The notes: generated by a model from the sequence alone, not told the origin. Shown: positions 24,594 through 33,644, counted from the stretch's first letter. The stretch is 36,440 nucleotides of DNA from Verrucomicrobiota bacterium (GCA_018648805.1 JABGQM010000045.1:1-36440), one strand, 5' to 3'. A program made the numbers and translations.

Positions 24594-26144
24594 ATGAGAA
24601 ACGTTTGGCGAGGGTGTGTGTGCATTGCAGTGGCGGGGCTGCTGGCCGGGGGCTGTGGCAAGCCTCCCGCTGTCGTCGAAATGTCGCCGCAGGAGAAAGA
24701 TCTGGTCAAGGCGGTTGACCTGCTTGAGCGCGGCGACACTGCGGGGGCCCTGCCTCTGCTGCTGCAGGTCGTGGAGCAGGCACCATCGAATGCCGTGGCC
24801 TGGGTGAACCTGGGGATTGCCTATGTCCAGATGGAGCGGCCCGCGCAGGCGTTGGCCGCCTATGCCCAGGCCGCCGCGATGGACGAGACCGATACACGGC
24901 CGCTTGAGATGGCCGCCCAGCTTCAAATGAGGGCGAAGGAGTGGGAGGCTGCGCGCCAGCTCCTTGACCAGGCCAATCGGCGTGAAGGCTATTCACCCCG
25001 TATTCTCACGATGATGGGGGTGGTTGAATATCAGTCCGGCAACGTGGGATTGGCCGAGGCCTTTTTTCGTCAGGCCCTGCAGGCGGATGACGGCTATGTC
25101 GCCGCCCTCTACAATGCCGGCGTGTTGCAGCGTGATGGCCGTCAGGATATGGAGCGCGCGGTCGGCTATTTTGAAGCCTTTATCGAAAAGGCAGAGGAGG
25201 ATGACCCCCGCCTGACGGCGGCGCGTGCATTCGTGGCTGAACATCGACCTGCTGTGCCCCCCGAACCCGCCCCCGTTTCGGAACCGGAGGCCGTGGCGGC
25301 GCCGGCAGAGCCGGCGGTGGCGCCCGCTCCGCCCGTGCGTCCCGTCCACGTCACGGCCGCCCTGGATAAGGCGGCCAAGGCCATTGAGCAACAGGCGTTT
25401 GATGAAGCGCTCGTGACGATCAAGAAGGCTCTCAAGCAGGGCGACGATCCCGACCTGCTGTGGCAATTGGCCGAGCTCTACGGTACGCATCTTGGGCTGG
25501 ACGCTAAGGGCGATGCGACCTATCGGCGCTTTGCGGAGACCTACCCGGCGGACCCGCGCGCCCTGCGCATCCCGTCCCCTGCGCCCCCCTCTACGGCCCC
25601 CTCTACGGCCCTCCCTACGGCGTCCGCGTCGGCCGCATCGGCCGCGCCCCCTGTCAAGAACAGTGCCAACGCGCTGTGGATCCGTGGACTCAATGCGCAC
25701 CATAAGAACGATACGGCCCGGGCGATGGTGTTGTACAAGGCTGCCCTTGAGGCGGATCCGACGCTGTTTGGCGCCTGGCACAACCTGGGGCTTGTCGCCA
25801 AGGCCGAAGGCGATCTGGTCACGGCACGGAAGGCTTTTGAGCAGGCCCTCGCGTTGCGCAAGGAGTGGCCCGATACACTCTTTATGTTGGCGGTGGTGCT
25901 GCATGAGGAGGGCGACGATGATCGCGCCATTGAGCGGCTCGACCGCCTCCTGGTCAAGACCACCAAGCACGTCAAGGCGCACTACCTGCTGGGTGTGATC
26001 TACGCCAAGCGCGAGCGGCGCGCCCTGGCGCGGACCCACTTCGAACATGTACGCCGCCTGGACGAGGGCGGGAGTTTTGGAGAGCAGGCCCGCATCTGGA
26101 TCGAGGAGAACAAGCGAACGGCGCCGCCCAGACCGCGCAGATAG
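24594..26144 (+). CDS. TPR-repeat lipoprotein
   Basis: Scaffold-type protein anchored to a membrane. The 516-residue product has a lipoprotein signal (MRNVWRGCVCIAVAGLLAGGC, lipid-modified Cys21). TPR motifs follow at about 35-210 (for example AVAWVNLGIAYVQMERPAQALAAYAQAA). A Pro/Ala/Glu-rich linker spans about 216-250, and more TPR-like helices lie at 255-320. A second linker at 325-356 is encoded partly by a 12-bp repeat (25586-25621), and a C-terminal TPR block spans about 358-500. The binding partner cannot be told from sequence. It lies 7 nt before cvpA. The ATG at 24594 gives the signal peptide; the longer frame from 24483 would bury it. Confidence 0.88.
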   Translation: MRNVWRGCVCIAVAGLLAGGCGKPPAVVEMSPQEKDLVKAVDLLERGDTAGALPLLLQVVEQAPSNAVAWVNLGIAYVQMERPAQALAAYAQAAAMDETDTRPLEMAAQLQMRAKEWEAARQLLDQANRREGYSPRILTMMGVVEYQSGNVGLAEAFFRQALQADDGYVAALYNAGVLQRDGRQDMERAVGYFEAFIEKAEEDDPRLTAARAFVAEHRPAVPPEPAPVSEPEAVAAPAEPAVAPAPPVRPVHVTAALDKAAKAIEQQAFDEALVTIKKALKQGDDPDLLWQLAELYGTHLGLDAKGDATYRRFAETYPADPRALRIPSPAPPSTAPSTALPTASASAASAAPPVKNSANALWIRGLNAHHKNDTARAMVLYKAALEADPTLFGAWHNLGLVAKAEGDLVTARKAFEQALALRKEWPDTLFMLAVVLHEEGDDDRAIERLDRLLVKTTKHVKAHYLLGVIYAKRERRALARTHFEHVRRLDEGGSFGEQARIWIEENKRTAPPRPRR

Positions 26145-26151
26145 GAGCATC

Positions 26152-26757
26152 ATGCAGTTCAACCTGGTTGATATCATCGCCCTGCTGTTTGTGCTGCTGC
26201 ACGTAGTGTTGAGTTGGCGGCGCGGACTCTCCGAGGAGATCGCGCGGGTGGCGGGATCGATGGTGGCCTTCTGGCTCGGGTTGCGCTACCACATGGGCGT
26301 GGCCGACTGGTTGACTGCGCATACCCGCATGGAGGGTCCGCCTGCGCGCGTCGTGGCTTATATCGCCGTCGTCTTGCTCGTCATCCTGGCGTCGCTGCTG
26401 TTGACGCTGCTCCTGGGCAAATTGATCAAGCTGGCGATTCCCGAGACGTTCGACAAGGTGGCTGGGGCCGTGGCGGGGCTTGTGAAGGGCTCTTTCTACG
26501 CGGCTATGATATTCCTTGCCATGAACCTCTGGCCGCACGACTACCTGAACCATCATTTCGGTGAGGCGTCCGTCATCGGGTCGGTCGTGATGAAGTGGGT
26601 CCCAGTTGTGCAGTCACAGCTCGAAGAGCAGGGGGTGACCGACCGCATGCGTGAAACCGTCGAAGCGTCACGCGCGAAAGTGGAAGCGGCGCTCAAAGAC
26701 GAGGAGCCCCGCCGTGAGGCCGGTCGACTGCGCAAATGGTTTTCGCGGAAAGAGTAG
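26152..26757 (+). CDS. cvpA: CvpA-family membrane protein
   Basis: Inner-membrane protein of the CvpA (colicin V production) family, whose molecular role is unclear but is linked to envelope homeostasis. The 201-residue protein has about four hydrophobic segments (LVDIIALLFVLLHVVLSWRRG, then AGSMVAFWLGLRYH, VAYIAVVLLVILASLLLTLLLG and GLVKGSFYAAMIFLAM) and a charged C-terminal tail with a predicted helix. The N-terminal NLVDIIALL followed by WRRGLSEEI is the family signature. AGGAG precedes the start by 6 bases. It sits between the TPR lipoprotein and dnaG, 3 nt before dnaG. Confidence 0.88.
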   Translation: MQFNLVDIIALLFVLLHVVLSWRRGLSEEIARVAGSMVAFWLGLRYHMGVADWLTAHTRMEGPPARVVAYIAVVLLVILASLLLTLLLGKLIKLAIPETFDKVAGAVAGLVKGSFYAAMIFLAMNLWPHDYLNHHFGEASVIGSVVMKWVPVVQSQLEEQGVTDRMRETVEASRAKVEAALKDEEPRREAGRLRKWFSRKE

Positions 26758-26760
26758 GTC

Positions 26761-28590
26761 ATGGCGGGAATCGTACCCAAACGCACGCTTGAAGAGATCC
26801 GCTTCAGGAACGATATCGTAGAGATTATTGGTGGTGTCCTGACGCTCAAACGCGCGGGTGGCACGTTCAAAGCCCTCTGTCCCTTCCACAAGGAGAAGAC
26901 TCCCTCCTTCAACGTCAACGCACAACGTCAGATCTACCACTGTTTTGGCTGCGGCAAGGGGGGCGACGTGTTCTCCTTCATGCAGGACTACGAGGGCGTT
27001 GATTTCATGACCGCGGTGCGTATGCTGGCCGAGCGGGCCGGTATCCACCTGGAGTTCGAGGATGGCGATCCGGGTGAGCGTTCCGACAAGGATTCCCTGT
27101 TAAAGATCCACACCGGTATGGCCGAATTCTTCAGTCGCTGCCTGGCCCAGATGAAGGCGGCCCAGCATGCCCGTGACTACCTCGCGAAACGTGAGTTGGA
27201 AGGGGATATGGTCAAGGCCTTCGGGGTCGGCTATGCCCCCAATCGCTGGGACGGAGCGATCCAATGGGCCCGTAAACACAAGGTTTCGCTCGAACTCATG
27301 GAGAAGGCCGGGCTGGTCATCCGGCGCGACCAGGACGATCCCTCGGCCGGGTATTACGATCGCTTTCGCGATCGACTCATATTTCCCATTTGCGACATCC
27401 AGGGACGTGTGATCGGGTTCAGTGGCCGTGCGCTGGCCGATGATGTGCGTGGGGCCAAGTATATCAACAGTCCCGAGACCCTTCTCTTCCGCAAGAGCCG
27501 TGTGCTGTACGCCCTTGACCAGGGACGTCGCGCCATGGTGGACAAGCGCGAGGCCGTGATCTGCGAAGGTCAGATCGATGTGATTCGCTGTCACCAGGCT
27601 GGATTCACGACGGCGGTCGCCTCGCAAGGCACGGCCTTTACTGAAGACCATGCCAATATCCTGCGCCGTTATGTCGATAGCGTGGTGATCGTGTTTGACC
27701 CCGATCATGCCGGCCAGAATGCCGCGATCAAGACCGCCGGTATCTTTCTTTCGGCCGGGCTCGGCGTGCGCGTGGCCGATCTGCCGGAGGGGGAGGATCC
27801 CGACAGCTTCATTGCCAAGGAGGGCGCCGCCGCGTTCGAGGCCGTGCTTGACCGGGGCATGTCGGTGGTCGACTTCCAGATCGGTATCCTGTCGCGGCGC
27901 GAAGATCTTTCGACCGATGTTGGCGTCATGCGCGTCGCCCGCGACGTGTTGCAGACGATCCTGCGCAGCCCCAACTCGGTGCAGCAGGCCCGCCTGATGC
28001 AGGCCGCGGCCCAGCATCTCAATCTGCCCGTGGCCGCGTTGCAGGATGAGCTGCGCCACCTCGTGCGCCGTCAACGTCGGCCTGAGCCGGCCGCCGCGGC
28101 GGAAGCTCCCGCCGCAGATGCCGCCCCACCGGCTATCGAGATGGCGCTGTGCGAGCATCTCGTACATGTCGATGAGCATCCCGGCGTGGGCCCGCTGGTG
28201 GAGCAGCACCTGCCGCTCGATATGCTGAGCGATTCACGCTGCCGCGCCGTGGCCGAGGCCGCCCTGGAGGCCGCGCGGGAGGGGTTGCCCTTGCAGGAGC
28301 TGCTGTCCGATATGGAGGCCCGCACGGAGGGGATGCAGGGCTTCACCGTGGGGCTTCTGATGACGACGTCCAAGGTGCAGGCCGAGGATCTATCACCCGT
28401 GACGGCTGTGCAGGATCTTATTCTGCGTCTCTGGCGCCGGCGCCTCACGGAGGAGCGTGATGGCGTTGCACGCGCGATACCCCAGACGGCTGAAGCCCAG
28501 CAGCGCATGTCGCAGATCACGCTTGATCTTAACTCGCTCAAGCGGTGGGAAACCGGCGTGGATGTGATTGAGATTGAACTGGCTGACTAG
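26761..28590 (+). CDS. dnaG: DNA primase
   Basis: Synthesises RNA primers at the replication fork. The 609-residue protein, of normal length, has the CHC2 zinc domain (Cys40, His43, Cys61, Cys64 in CPFHKEKTPSF and HCFGCGKGGDV), the RNA polymerase core with FRDRLIFPICDIQGRVIGFSGR, and the TOPRIM acidic residues in CEGQIDVIRCHQAG and VVIVFDPDHAG. A less conserved C-terminal helicase-binding domain begins at about 430, with an Ala/Pro-rich linker. It starts 3 nt after cvpA, and no rpsU or rpoD neighbour (the classical macromolecular synthesis operon) is present. Its downstream end abuts a heptamer repeat. Confidence 0.98.
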   Translation: MAGIVPKRTLEEIRFRNDIVEIIGGVLTLKRAGGTFKALCPFHKEKTPSFNVNAQRQIYHCFGCGKGGDVFSFMQDYEGVDFMTAVRMLAERAGIHLEFEDGDPGERSDKDSLLKIHTGMAEFFSRCLAQMKAAQHARDYLAKRELEGDMVKAFGVGYAPNRWDGAIQWARKHKVSLELMEKAGLVIRRDQDDPSAGYYDRFRDRLIFPICDIQGRVIGFSGRALADDVRGAKYINSPETLLFRKSRVLYALDQGRRAMVDKREAVICEGQIDVIRCHQAGFTTAVASQGTAFTEDHANILRRYVDSVVIVFDPDHAGQNAAIKTAGIFLSAGLGVRVADLPEGEDPDSFIAKEGAAAFEAVLDRGMSVVDFQIGILSRREDLSTDVGVMRVARDVLQTILRSPNSVQQARLMQAAAQHLNLPVAALQDELRHLVRRQRRPEPAAAAEAPAADAAPPAIEMALCEHLVHVDEHPGVGPLVEQHLPLDMLSDSRCRAVAEAALEAAREGLPLQELLSDMEARTEGMQGFTVGLLMTTSKVQAEDLSPVTAVQDLILRLWRRRLTEERDGVARAIPQTAEAQQRMSQITLDLNSLKRWETGVDVIEIELAD

Positions 28591-28606
28591 GATTTATTCC
28601 AGTCAA

Positions 28607-28627
28607 CTGCTCACTGCTCACTGCTCA
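28607..28627 (+). repeat. Three tandem CTGCTCA heptamers between convergent genes
   Basis: Three exact CTGCTCA units (28607-28613, 28614-28620, 28621-28627) follow dnaG. The last three bases are the stop codon of the convergent gene at 28625-29035. The same heptamer family forms a larger inverted cluster at 33645-33756. Confidence 0.9.
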
Positions 28628-29035
28628 CTGACTCTTCTGCTTCACTTCGCGCGCCTGCAGGGGGTAGCGAATACGCATGCTCTCTTCCAGTATGACCTCA
28701 ACCCAGTAGGTCCCGGGTGTCTCGAGTTTGACATTCAGGAAGATCTCGACACTCGTGGCCGTGGCCCTGTCGTGCGGCAGGCGAATGGCGACCTGCTTGC
28801 CCTGGGCCAGCACGGTGACACCGTCGGTTCCCATGATACGGCTCTCCTGGATAAACTCGCCCTGCCCGCAGCACCAGCGATTCACCAGGCAGAGCTTCTG
28901 AAAGACGGCCGGATACTGTGGGACGCTCAATCCATCAAACAGGCCAATCAGCATGAACTTTCCATTGCGCTCCTGGCGTACATCATCACACAGCAAACTC
29001 GACTGTAAATCCGGCAGCATATTATTCTCGGTCAT
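28625..29035 (-). CDS. Uncharacterised conserved protein, DUF6941-like
   Basis: Function unknown. The 136-residue soluble protein starts MTENNMLPDLQSSLLCDDVRQERNGKFMLIGLFDGLSVP. The CDDVRxExxGKxxLIGLF block recalls the DUF6941 family, a small beta-rich protein found in many bacteria; the match is from memory. No signal peptide, TM or catalytic motif is evident. AAGGA sits 8 bases before the ATG and just overlaps the end of the upstream plsC-type gene (4-nt gap), so it is the last gene of the thioredoxin-like-plsC run. Its stop codon lies in a tandem heptamer repeat. Confidence 0.75.
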   Translation of the reverse strand: MTENNMLPDLQSSLLCDDVRQERNGKFMLIGLFDGLSVPQYPAVFQKLCLVNRWCCGQGEFIQESRIMGTDGVTVLAQGKQVAIRLPHDRATATSVEIFLNVKLETPGTYWVEVILEESMRIRYPLQAREVKQKSQ

Positions 29036-29039
29036 AGTC

Positions 29040-29897
29040 TTATCCTTCGTCGATGCAGCCGCCCCACCCGGGAAGGGTGGTCCGGATGAACTCGATCACG
29101 GCCTGGTGGGCCTCGCGACTGTTATAGGGTGGCACTATCGGCGGTGCGAAACGGAAATGGATCTTCAGATCCCGGTCCAGCGACCCGAAATCGCGTACCA
29201 CCTTGCCGACCCGCATGAAATCGGTCTTGAGAGCGAGAGGCACAATCGGCACCCCGGTCCGTGCGGCCAGCTTGGCGCCCAGCGAGTTGAACTGACGCGG
29301 ACTGAACGTCGCCGCCCGCGTCGCCTGCGGAAAAATCACGATCGAGCGTCCGGCCTTGAGCAGCTCCTGGCCGCGTGTCATCACCATCTTCAGGTCTGCT
29401 CGCGGGTCCTGGCGCGTCAGCGCGATCGGCTCCGTTGCGCCCAACAGGTTGCCGAAGAGGGGGTACTCGAGCAGGCTTTGTTTGACCACGAACGAGACAT
29501 CGCTGTGGGCCATACAGATCGCCGGCAGGAAGAACGTCTCCAGCATGCCCATATGGTTGCTGATGTAGACCACCGGCCCGTTGTGCGCCAGCGCATCTTC
29601 CATTCCTGAGACCTCCAGGGCTCCGCCGGCGGCCTCCATGATCTGGATCAGATCTTCGGACTCCTTGCGCCAGACGGCGGGCGTGTGCCGGCCCCGCTTG
29701 GCCGCCGTCGAGCCGCTAGAAATGATCCGCGCCACACGCATGTAGACCCAGCCGTCCCAGCGCCCGACCAGGCGACTCAGCCCTATGCGGCGTCCCACCT
29801 GCGGGGTGCTGTAACGCCCTGTGGTGCAGAGGCTCTGAATCAATTCGGATTCGGTATGCGCAGCGGGAACGGCCGCCGGAGTGGTTGTCGTGTTCAT
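29040..29897 (-). CDS. 1-acyl-glycerol-3-phosphate acyltransferase-like protein (PlsC family), variant motifs
   Basis: Probable lysophospholipid acyltransferase at the membrane. The 285-residue protein has the acyltransferase motif I as NHMGMLE (His115-x4-Glu120) where most family members have His-x4-Asp. Motif III reads FPQATR (189-194) in place of FPEGTR. The substitution of Asp by Glu and FPEGTR by FPQATR fits a known-looking NHMS-type subfamily rather than inactivation, but activity cannot be proven here. A 90-residue N-terminal extension without recognised domain precedes the catalytic part. It lies 12 nt after the thioredoxin-like gene and 4 nt before the uncharacterised gene. Confidence 0.86.
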   Translation of the reverse strand: MNTTTTPAAVPAAHTESELIQSLCTTGRYSTPQVGRRIGLSRLVGRWDGWVYMRVARIISSGSTAAKRGRHTPAVWRKESEDLIQIMEAAGGALEVSGMEDALAHNGPVVYISNHMGMLETFFLPAICMAHSDVSFVVKQSLLEYPLFGNLLGATEPIALTRQDPRADLKMVMTRGQELLKAGRSIVIFPQATRAATFSPRQFNSLGAKLAARTGVPIVPLALKTDFMRVGKVVRDFGSLDRDLKIHFRFAPPIVPPYNSREAHQAVIEFIRTTLPGWGGCIDEG

Positions 29898-29909
29898 CGC
29901 AGGAAACTC

Positions 29910-30491
29910 CTACACCAGGTCACAGGCGTCAGCCGGCATCCAGTGCTGCTCTTTCTGGTCCCACTTGACGTTGCAGCCAATGGGGTTGGTCACGGGGGTG
30001 GTGACCGGACGTCCGGCCAGGAGATCTTCCAGGGCATGGTCCAGATCGTTGACGGTGGCTTGCGTGCCGTCGCGTGGTGTGTCGATGCCGCGGCCGGTGT
30101 AGACCAGCTGACGCGCCTTGTCGAAGACATAGAAGTGGGGCGTACGCAGCGCGCCGTAGGCCAGGGCCACCTCCTGTGATTCGTCACGGGCATAGACCCA
30201 GGGGAACTGCTCTTCCTGCATGCGTGTCACCATGTGGTCGAAGCTGTCTTCGGCATAGGTGTTCACGCTGTTCGAGTTGACCCCTATGAACGCCACGCCA
30301 CGCGCTTTGAAGCGGTTGACAGTGGCCCGAGTCACCTCGTCCGATCCGATCACGTAGGGGCAGTGATTGCAGGTGAAGAAGATTACCAGCAACTCTGATT
30401 CGTCGAAATCCGACAGGCTGTAGTTTTGTCCATCTGTGGCCGGCAGTGTAAACGCCGGCGCCTGGGTACCCAACGGCAGTGTGAAAGGCAT
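29910..30491 (-). CDS. Thioredoxin-fold redoxin with CNHC active site
   Basis: Cytoplasmic thioredoxin-fold protein of the AhpC/TSA-TlpA type, probably a thiol oxidoreductase or peroxiredoxin-like enzyme. The 193-residue protein has [22 protein letters not shown], the active site Cys41-Asn-His-Cys44 in [29 protein letters not shown] and a cis-Pro region ([12 protein letters not shown]). No signal peptide is seen. The start at 30489-30491 has a strong AAGGAGG; the longer frame is not supported. It is the first gene of a run with plsC and the uncharacterised gene, spaced 12 and 4 nt. Confidence 0.9.
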   Translation of the reverse strand: MPFTLPLGTQAPAFTLPATDGQNYSLSDFDESELLVIFFTCNHCPYVIGSDEVTRATVNRFKARGVAFIGVNSNSVNTYAEDSFDHMVTRMQEEQFPWVYARDESQEVALAYGALRTPHFYVFDKARQLVYTGRGIDTPRDGTQATVNDLDHALEDLLAGRPVTTPVTNPIGCNVKWDQKEQHWMPADACDLV

Positions 30492-30523
30492 TGTGGCCTC
30501 CTTGTGTTTTGTGTGGGTCCGAC

Positions 30524-30551
30524 AGTATCCAACCCGGACCACCCCTGTCAC
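30524..30551 (-). promoter_or_regulatory. Candidate sigma-70 promoter of the thioredoxin-like operon
   Basis: On the minus strand GTGACA (complement of 30546-30551), a 16-bp spacer and GATACT (complement of 30524-30529). The boxes match 5 and 4 of 6 positions, and the predicted leader is about 26 nt. Confidence 0.42.
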
Positions 30552-30657
30552 GACAGAATAGTTCCGGATGTTTGGCAATCACCTTGCAGTTGCCTGCGGC
30601 ATAGACTAAAAGAGTCGCATTCAATCTGAAGCAACGTCTCTCAACAAGGAGCACCCC

Positions 30658-31392
30658 ATGTCTGATCTCGGCTACAGTGACACCCCCATCATTCCCGGCA
30701 GCAACTGGCATGTGCATGACGGCGACCGGCCGCAGCCGCGTGGTGTGACGCCCTCAACTGAGTATGGTACGCCGCCGTCGGATGCCACCGTTCTGTTTGA
30801 CGGCACCTCCCTGGAGGGATGGGAATCCGCCCGCGAAGCGGGGCAGCCGGCGGGGTGGAAAGTCGAGAACGGCTATGCCGAGGTCGTGCCCGGCACGGGT
30901 GATATCAAGAGCAAGGCCACGATGGGCAGCATGCAGCTTCATCTCGAGTGGGCGGCGCCCGAAGTGGTCAAGGGTGACGGACAGGGCCGCGGCAACAGCG
31001 GTGTCTTCCTGATGGAGGTCTACGAGATTCAGGTGTTGGATGGGTACCAGAACCCGACCTATCCCGATGGCCTGACCGGCGGCATCTACGGACAGTATCC
31101 GCCGTTGGTGAATGCCTGTCGTGAACCCGGCCGCTGGCAGTGCTACGACATCATCTGGGTGGCGCCCGAGTTCGATGGCGAAACACTCGTCTCACCGGCC
31201 TGCGTCACGATCATGCAGAACGGTATCCTGCTCCACCACGCCAAGGAGCTGCAGGGACCGACCGAGCATCGTAAGACCGCCCAGTACACTCCGCATGCGC
31301 CGCAGAAATCCCTCAAGTTGCAGGACCACGGCGACCTTGTGCGTTTCCGCAACATCTGGTATCGCCCCCTGACCGGGTATGACCAAGCGTAA
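30658..31392 (+). CDS. DUF1080 (3-keto-disaccharide hydrolase domain) protein
   Basis: Member of the concanavalin-like DUF1080 family, some members of which hydrolyse 3-keto-disaccharides and bind sugars. The 244-residue protein has FDGTSLEGWESA, WKVENGYAEVVPGTGDIKSKA, LHLEWAAPE with GNSGVFLM, YEIQVLDGY and FRNIWYRPL, the standard blocks. Unlike many family members it has no signal peptide or lipobox, so it may act in the cytoplasm. AGGAG lies 8 bases before the ATG. It starts a (+) run with the SGNH hydrolase (11-nt gap) and then the sugar kinase, suggesting glycan catabolism. Confidence 0.9.
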   Translation: MSDLGYSDTPIIPGSNWHVHDGDRPQPRGVTPSTEYGTPPSDATVLFDGTSLEGWESAREAGQPAGWKVENGYAEVVPGTGDIKSKATMGSMQLHLEWAAPEVVKGDGQGRGNSGVFLMEVYEIQVLDGYQNPTYPDGLTGGIYGQYPPLVNACREPGRWQCYDIIWVAPEFDGETLVSPACVTIMQNGILLHHAKELQGPTEHRKTAQYTPHAPQKSLKLQDHGDLVRFRNIWYRPLTGYDQA

Positions 31393-31403
31393 GACACTCG
31401 CAC

Positions 31404-32498
31404 ATGCGACGTTCCAAGCTCATCCTGTTTCGCTGTCTGACCGTCCTGGTCTCCATCGGCATCGTGCTGGTGCTGGCTGAGATCGTGATCCGCGCCAACG
31501 AGGCCCCGCACAACGTGGCGGATGTCTCGCTGGATGAGCGGCTGGCTCGCTCAGAGGCCAAGAGGCTGGCGGCGGGGGCGGCGCCGCTTAGCCTGGCCGG
31601 CCTGGTGGAGCGCAGTGACCAGGCCGATATTGTCTACCGGCTCAAGCCCAACCAGTCCGGCACCTTCCTGGGCGTTCCGCTGCGTACGAATGCGCGCGGG
31701 ATGCGTGACGCAGCCTATCCGCTCAAGAAGCCGGCCGGCACCTTTCGCATTGTGGGTATCGGGGATTCGGTCATGTTCGGCTGGGGTGTGGATGCGGAGG
31801 CCTCCTACCTTGCGGTGCTTGAGCAGCGTCTGAATGCATCCCTCGCGTCCAGCCCACGATTCGAGGTCCTCAACTTTGCGGTGCCGGGCTACAACACGAC
31901 CATGGAGGTGGCTACGTTCGAGCATGTGGCCCTGGCGTTCGACCCCGACCTGGTGGTGATTCAGTTTGTGAACAACGATTTCAGCGTTCCCCATTTCATG
32001 CTCCGCCCCGAGGCGCACCGCGGGTGGTCGCGCTCGGCCTTGATGCGGCTGGTGGCGTCGCGTCTGGGATCTCTGAAGCGGGATCCCATGGTGCATCAGC
32101 AGATGGAGGGACTCGATGAGGGTGAGAAGAGCCACGTGCTGGATCAGTATCGCCACATGCTGGGCGAAGCGGGTTACCGACAGGCCATGGGGCGTCTGGC
32201 GGCGCGGGCGCGGGCGCAGGGCTGTCCGGTCATTGTGCTCCTCGGCTCGAGTAGTGCGGCCCAGCGCCGGCTGATCGATGCGCTGGTGAAGGAGCACGAA
32301 TTCCACCTCGTCGAAGTAGGGCCCTACACGAATGCCTATATTGATCGGCATGGCATCCCGAACACCCCCGCGGAGCGGCGCAAGGCGATCTGGCTCTCCC
32401 GCACCGACCGTCATCCCAATGCCGCGGCCCACACGATCTATACCGACGCCCTGATGGATGCTCTGCGTGACGTGGGAGTTGTGCCGGCGGGGGAGTGA
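31404..32498 (+). CDS. Membrane-anchored SGNH/GDSL hydrolase
   Basis: Serine esterase-fold protein, possibly a carbohydrate deacetylase or lipase. The 364-residue protein has an N-terminal TM anchor (about 7-28), the nucleophile block GIGDSVMFG (Asp121-Ser122), the VPGYNT block (oxyanion Gly), FVNNDFS (oxyanion Asn) and the C-terminal catalytic pair in RTDRHPNAAAH (Asp and His). The set is complete, so it is probably active on an extracytoplasmic ester. It lies 11 nt after the DUF1080 gene. The substrate is unknown; acetylated glycan is suggested by context only. Confidence 0.88.
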   Translation: MRRSKLILFRCLTVLVSIGIVLVLAEIVIRANEAPHNVADVSLDERLARSEAKRLAAGAAPLSLAGLVERSDQADIVYRLKPNQSGTFLGVPLRTNARGMRDAAYPLKKPAGTFRIVGIGDSVMFGWGVDAEASYLAVLEQRLNASLASSPRFEVLNFAVPGYNTTMEVATFEHVALAFDPDLVVIQFVNNDFSVPHFMLRPEAHRGWSRSALMRLVASRLGSLKRDPMVHQQMEGLDEGEKSHVLDQYRHMLGEAGYRQAMGRLAARARAQGCPVIVLLGSSSAAQRRLIDALVKEHEFHLVEVGPYTNAYIDRHGIPNTPAERRKAIWLSRTDRHPNAAAHTIYTDALMDALRDVGVVPAGE

Positions 32499-32546
32499 GG
32501 CTAGGATACGTGGCGGTGACGCAATGGTGTACAACGGGAGACGATA

Positions 32547-33635
32547 ATGTTTTTGACGTTTGGTGAGATCATGATGCGCGTGGCGCCGGAGGGCTGCTTG
32601 CGCTTCCGGCAGGTGTTGCCCGGCAAGGTGGATGTTACGTTCGGGGGCGGCGAAGCCAACGTGGCGGTTTCGCTGGCGCTGCTGGGCAACGAGGTGGGTT
32701 ACCTGACCGCACTGCCCGATCATGCCATCACGCAGAGCCTGTTGGCCGACCTCAAGCGCACCGGGGTGGATACCACGCGTGTGCTTATGCGGGATGAGGG
32801 GCGCTTGGGTGTCTATTATCTTGAGACCGGCGCCAACCAGCGTAGCTCGAATGTGATCTACGACCGTGGTGGCACCGCCATCTCCCTGGCCGAACCGGCC
32901 GAATACGATTTCGAGTGCGCGCTGCAGGATGCGCACTGGGTGCACATCACCGGCATCACCCCCTCGCTCAGTGCCAACGCCTTCCAGTCGACCCTCGCGC
33001 TGGCGCGCCGCGCCAAAGCCCGGGGAGCGACCGTCTCGTGCGACCTCAACTTCCGCAAGAAGCTGTGGCGCTGGCAGCCCGGCACGACCCCCACGCAGCT
33101 GGCGGCCGACTGCATGGCGCAGATTCTGCCCTTTGTGGACGTGGTCATCGGCAACGAGGAGGATGCCTCAGACGTACTCGGGATTGAGGCCGAGGGCACT
33201 GAGGTGGAGGCGGGACAGATCAATGCGGCGGCCTACGAGCAGGTTGCGCGCACGATCGTGGCGCGTTTTCCGAATGTGAGCCGCGTGGCGATTACGCTGC
33301 GCGAGAGTATGTCGGCCTCACACAACAACTGGGGCGCCATGCTCTTCGATCGCGCGACGGACACCGTTTGCCTGGCCCCCTTGGATGTGGACGGGCAGTA
33401 TCAGCCCTACGAAATTCACAACATCGTGGATCGCGTTGGCGGCGGCGATTCGTTTGGGGCGGGCTTGATCCACGCGCTCAACAGTGAGGCCTATGCGGCC
33501 CCCGCCATGGCGATCCGTTTTGCTGTGGCGGCCAGCTGTCTGAAGCACTCGATCAAGGGCGACTTCAATTACGTCACCCTCCCTGAGGTAGAAGCGCTCG
33601 TGGCCGGCCAGGTCTCCGGCCGCGTCAAGCGGTAG
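32547..33635 (+). CDS. PfkB-family sugar kinase, probable 2-keto-3-deoxygluconate kinase
   Basis: Ribokinase-family kinase that phosphorylates a keto-sugar with ATP. The 362-residue protein starts MFLTFGEIMMRVAPEGCLRF. It has VDVTFGGGEANVAVSLALLG (PfkB signature 1), the lid residues RSSNVIYDRGGTAIS, DLNFRKKLW (a KdgK-like block), VVIGNEEDASDVLG, and signature 2 DRVGGGDSFGAG with catalytic Asp301. The KdgK-type residues suggest 2-keto-3-deoxygluconate, which would give KDPG for the aldolase-like enzyme at 19180; fructokinase activity is possible. It lies 48 nt after the SGNH gene with GGGAGA before the ATG. Confidence 0.85.
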   Translation: MFLTFGEIMMRVAPEGCLRFRQVLPGKVDVTFGGGEANVAVSLALLGNEVGYLTALPDHAITQSLLADLKRTGVDTTRVLMRDEGRLGVYYLETGANQRSSNVIYDRGGTAISLAEPAEYDFECALQDAHWVHITGITPSLSANAFQSTLALARRAKARGATVSCDLNFRKKLWRWQPGTTPTQLAADCMAQILPFVDVVIGNEEDASDVLGIEAEGTEVEAGQINAAAYEQVARTIVARFPNVSRVAITLRESMSASHNNWGAMLFDRATDTVCLAPLDVDGQYQPYEIHNIVDRVGGGDSFGAGLIHALNSEAYAAPAMAIRFAVAASCLKHSIKGDFNYVTLPEVEALVAGQVSGRVKR

Positions 33636-33644
33636 GGCCGGAAG

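Noticed and set aside
31551..32945. 464-residue open frame antisense to SGNH hydrolase and kinase
   Set aside because: Shadow of two well-supported plus-strand genes, without motif or start signal.
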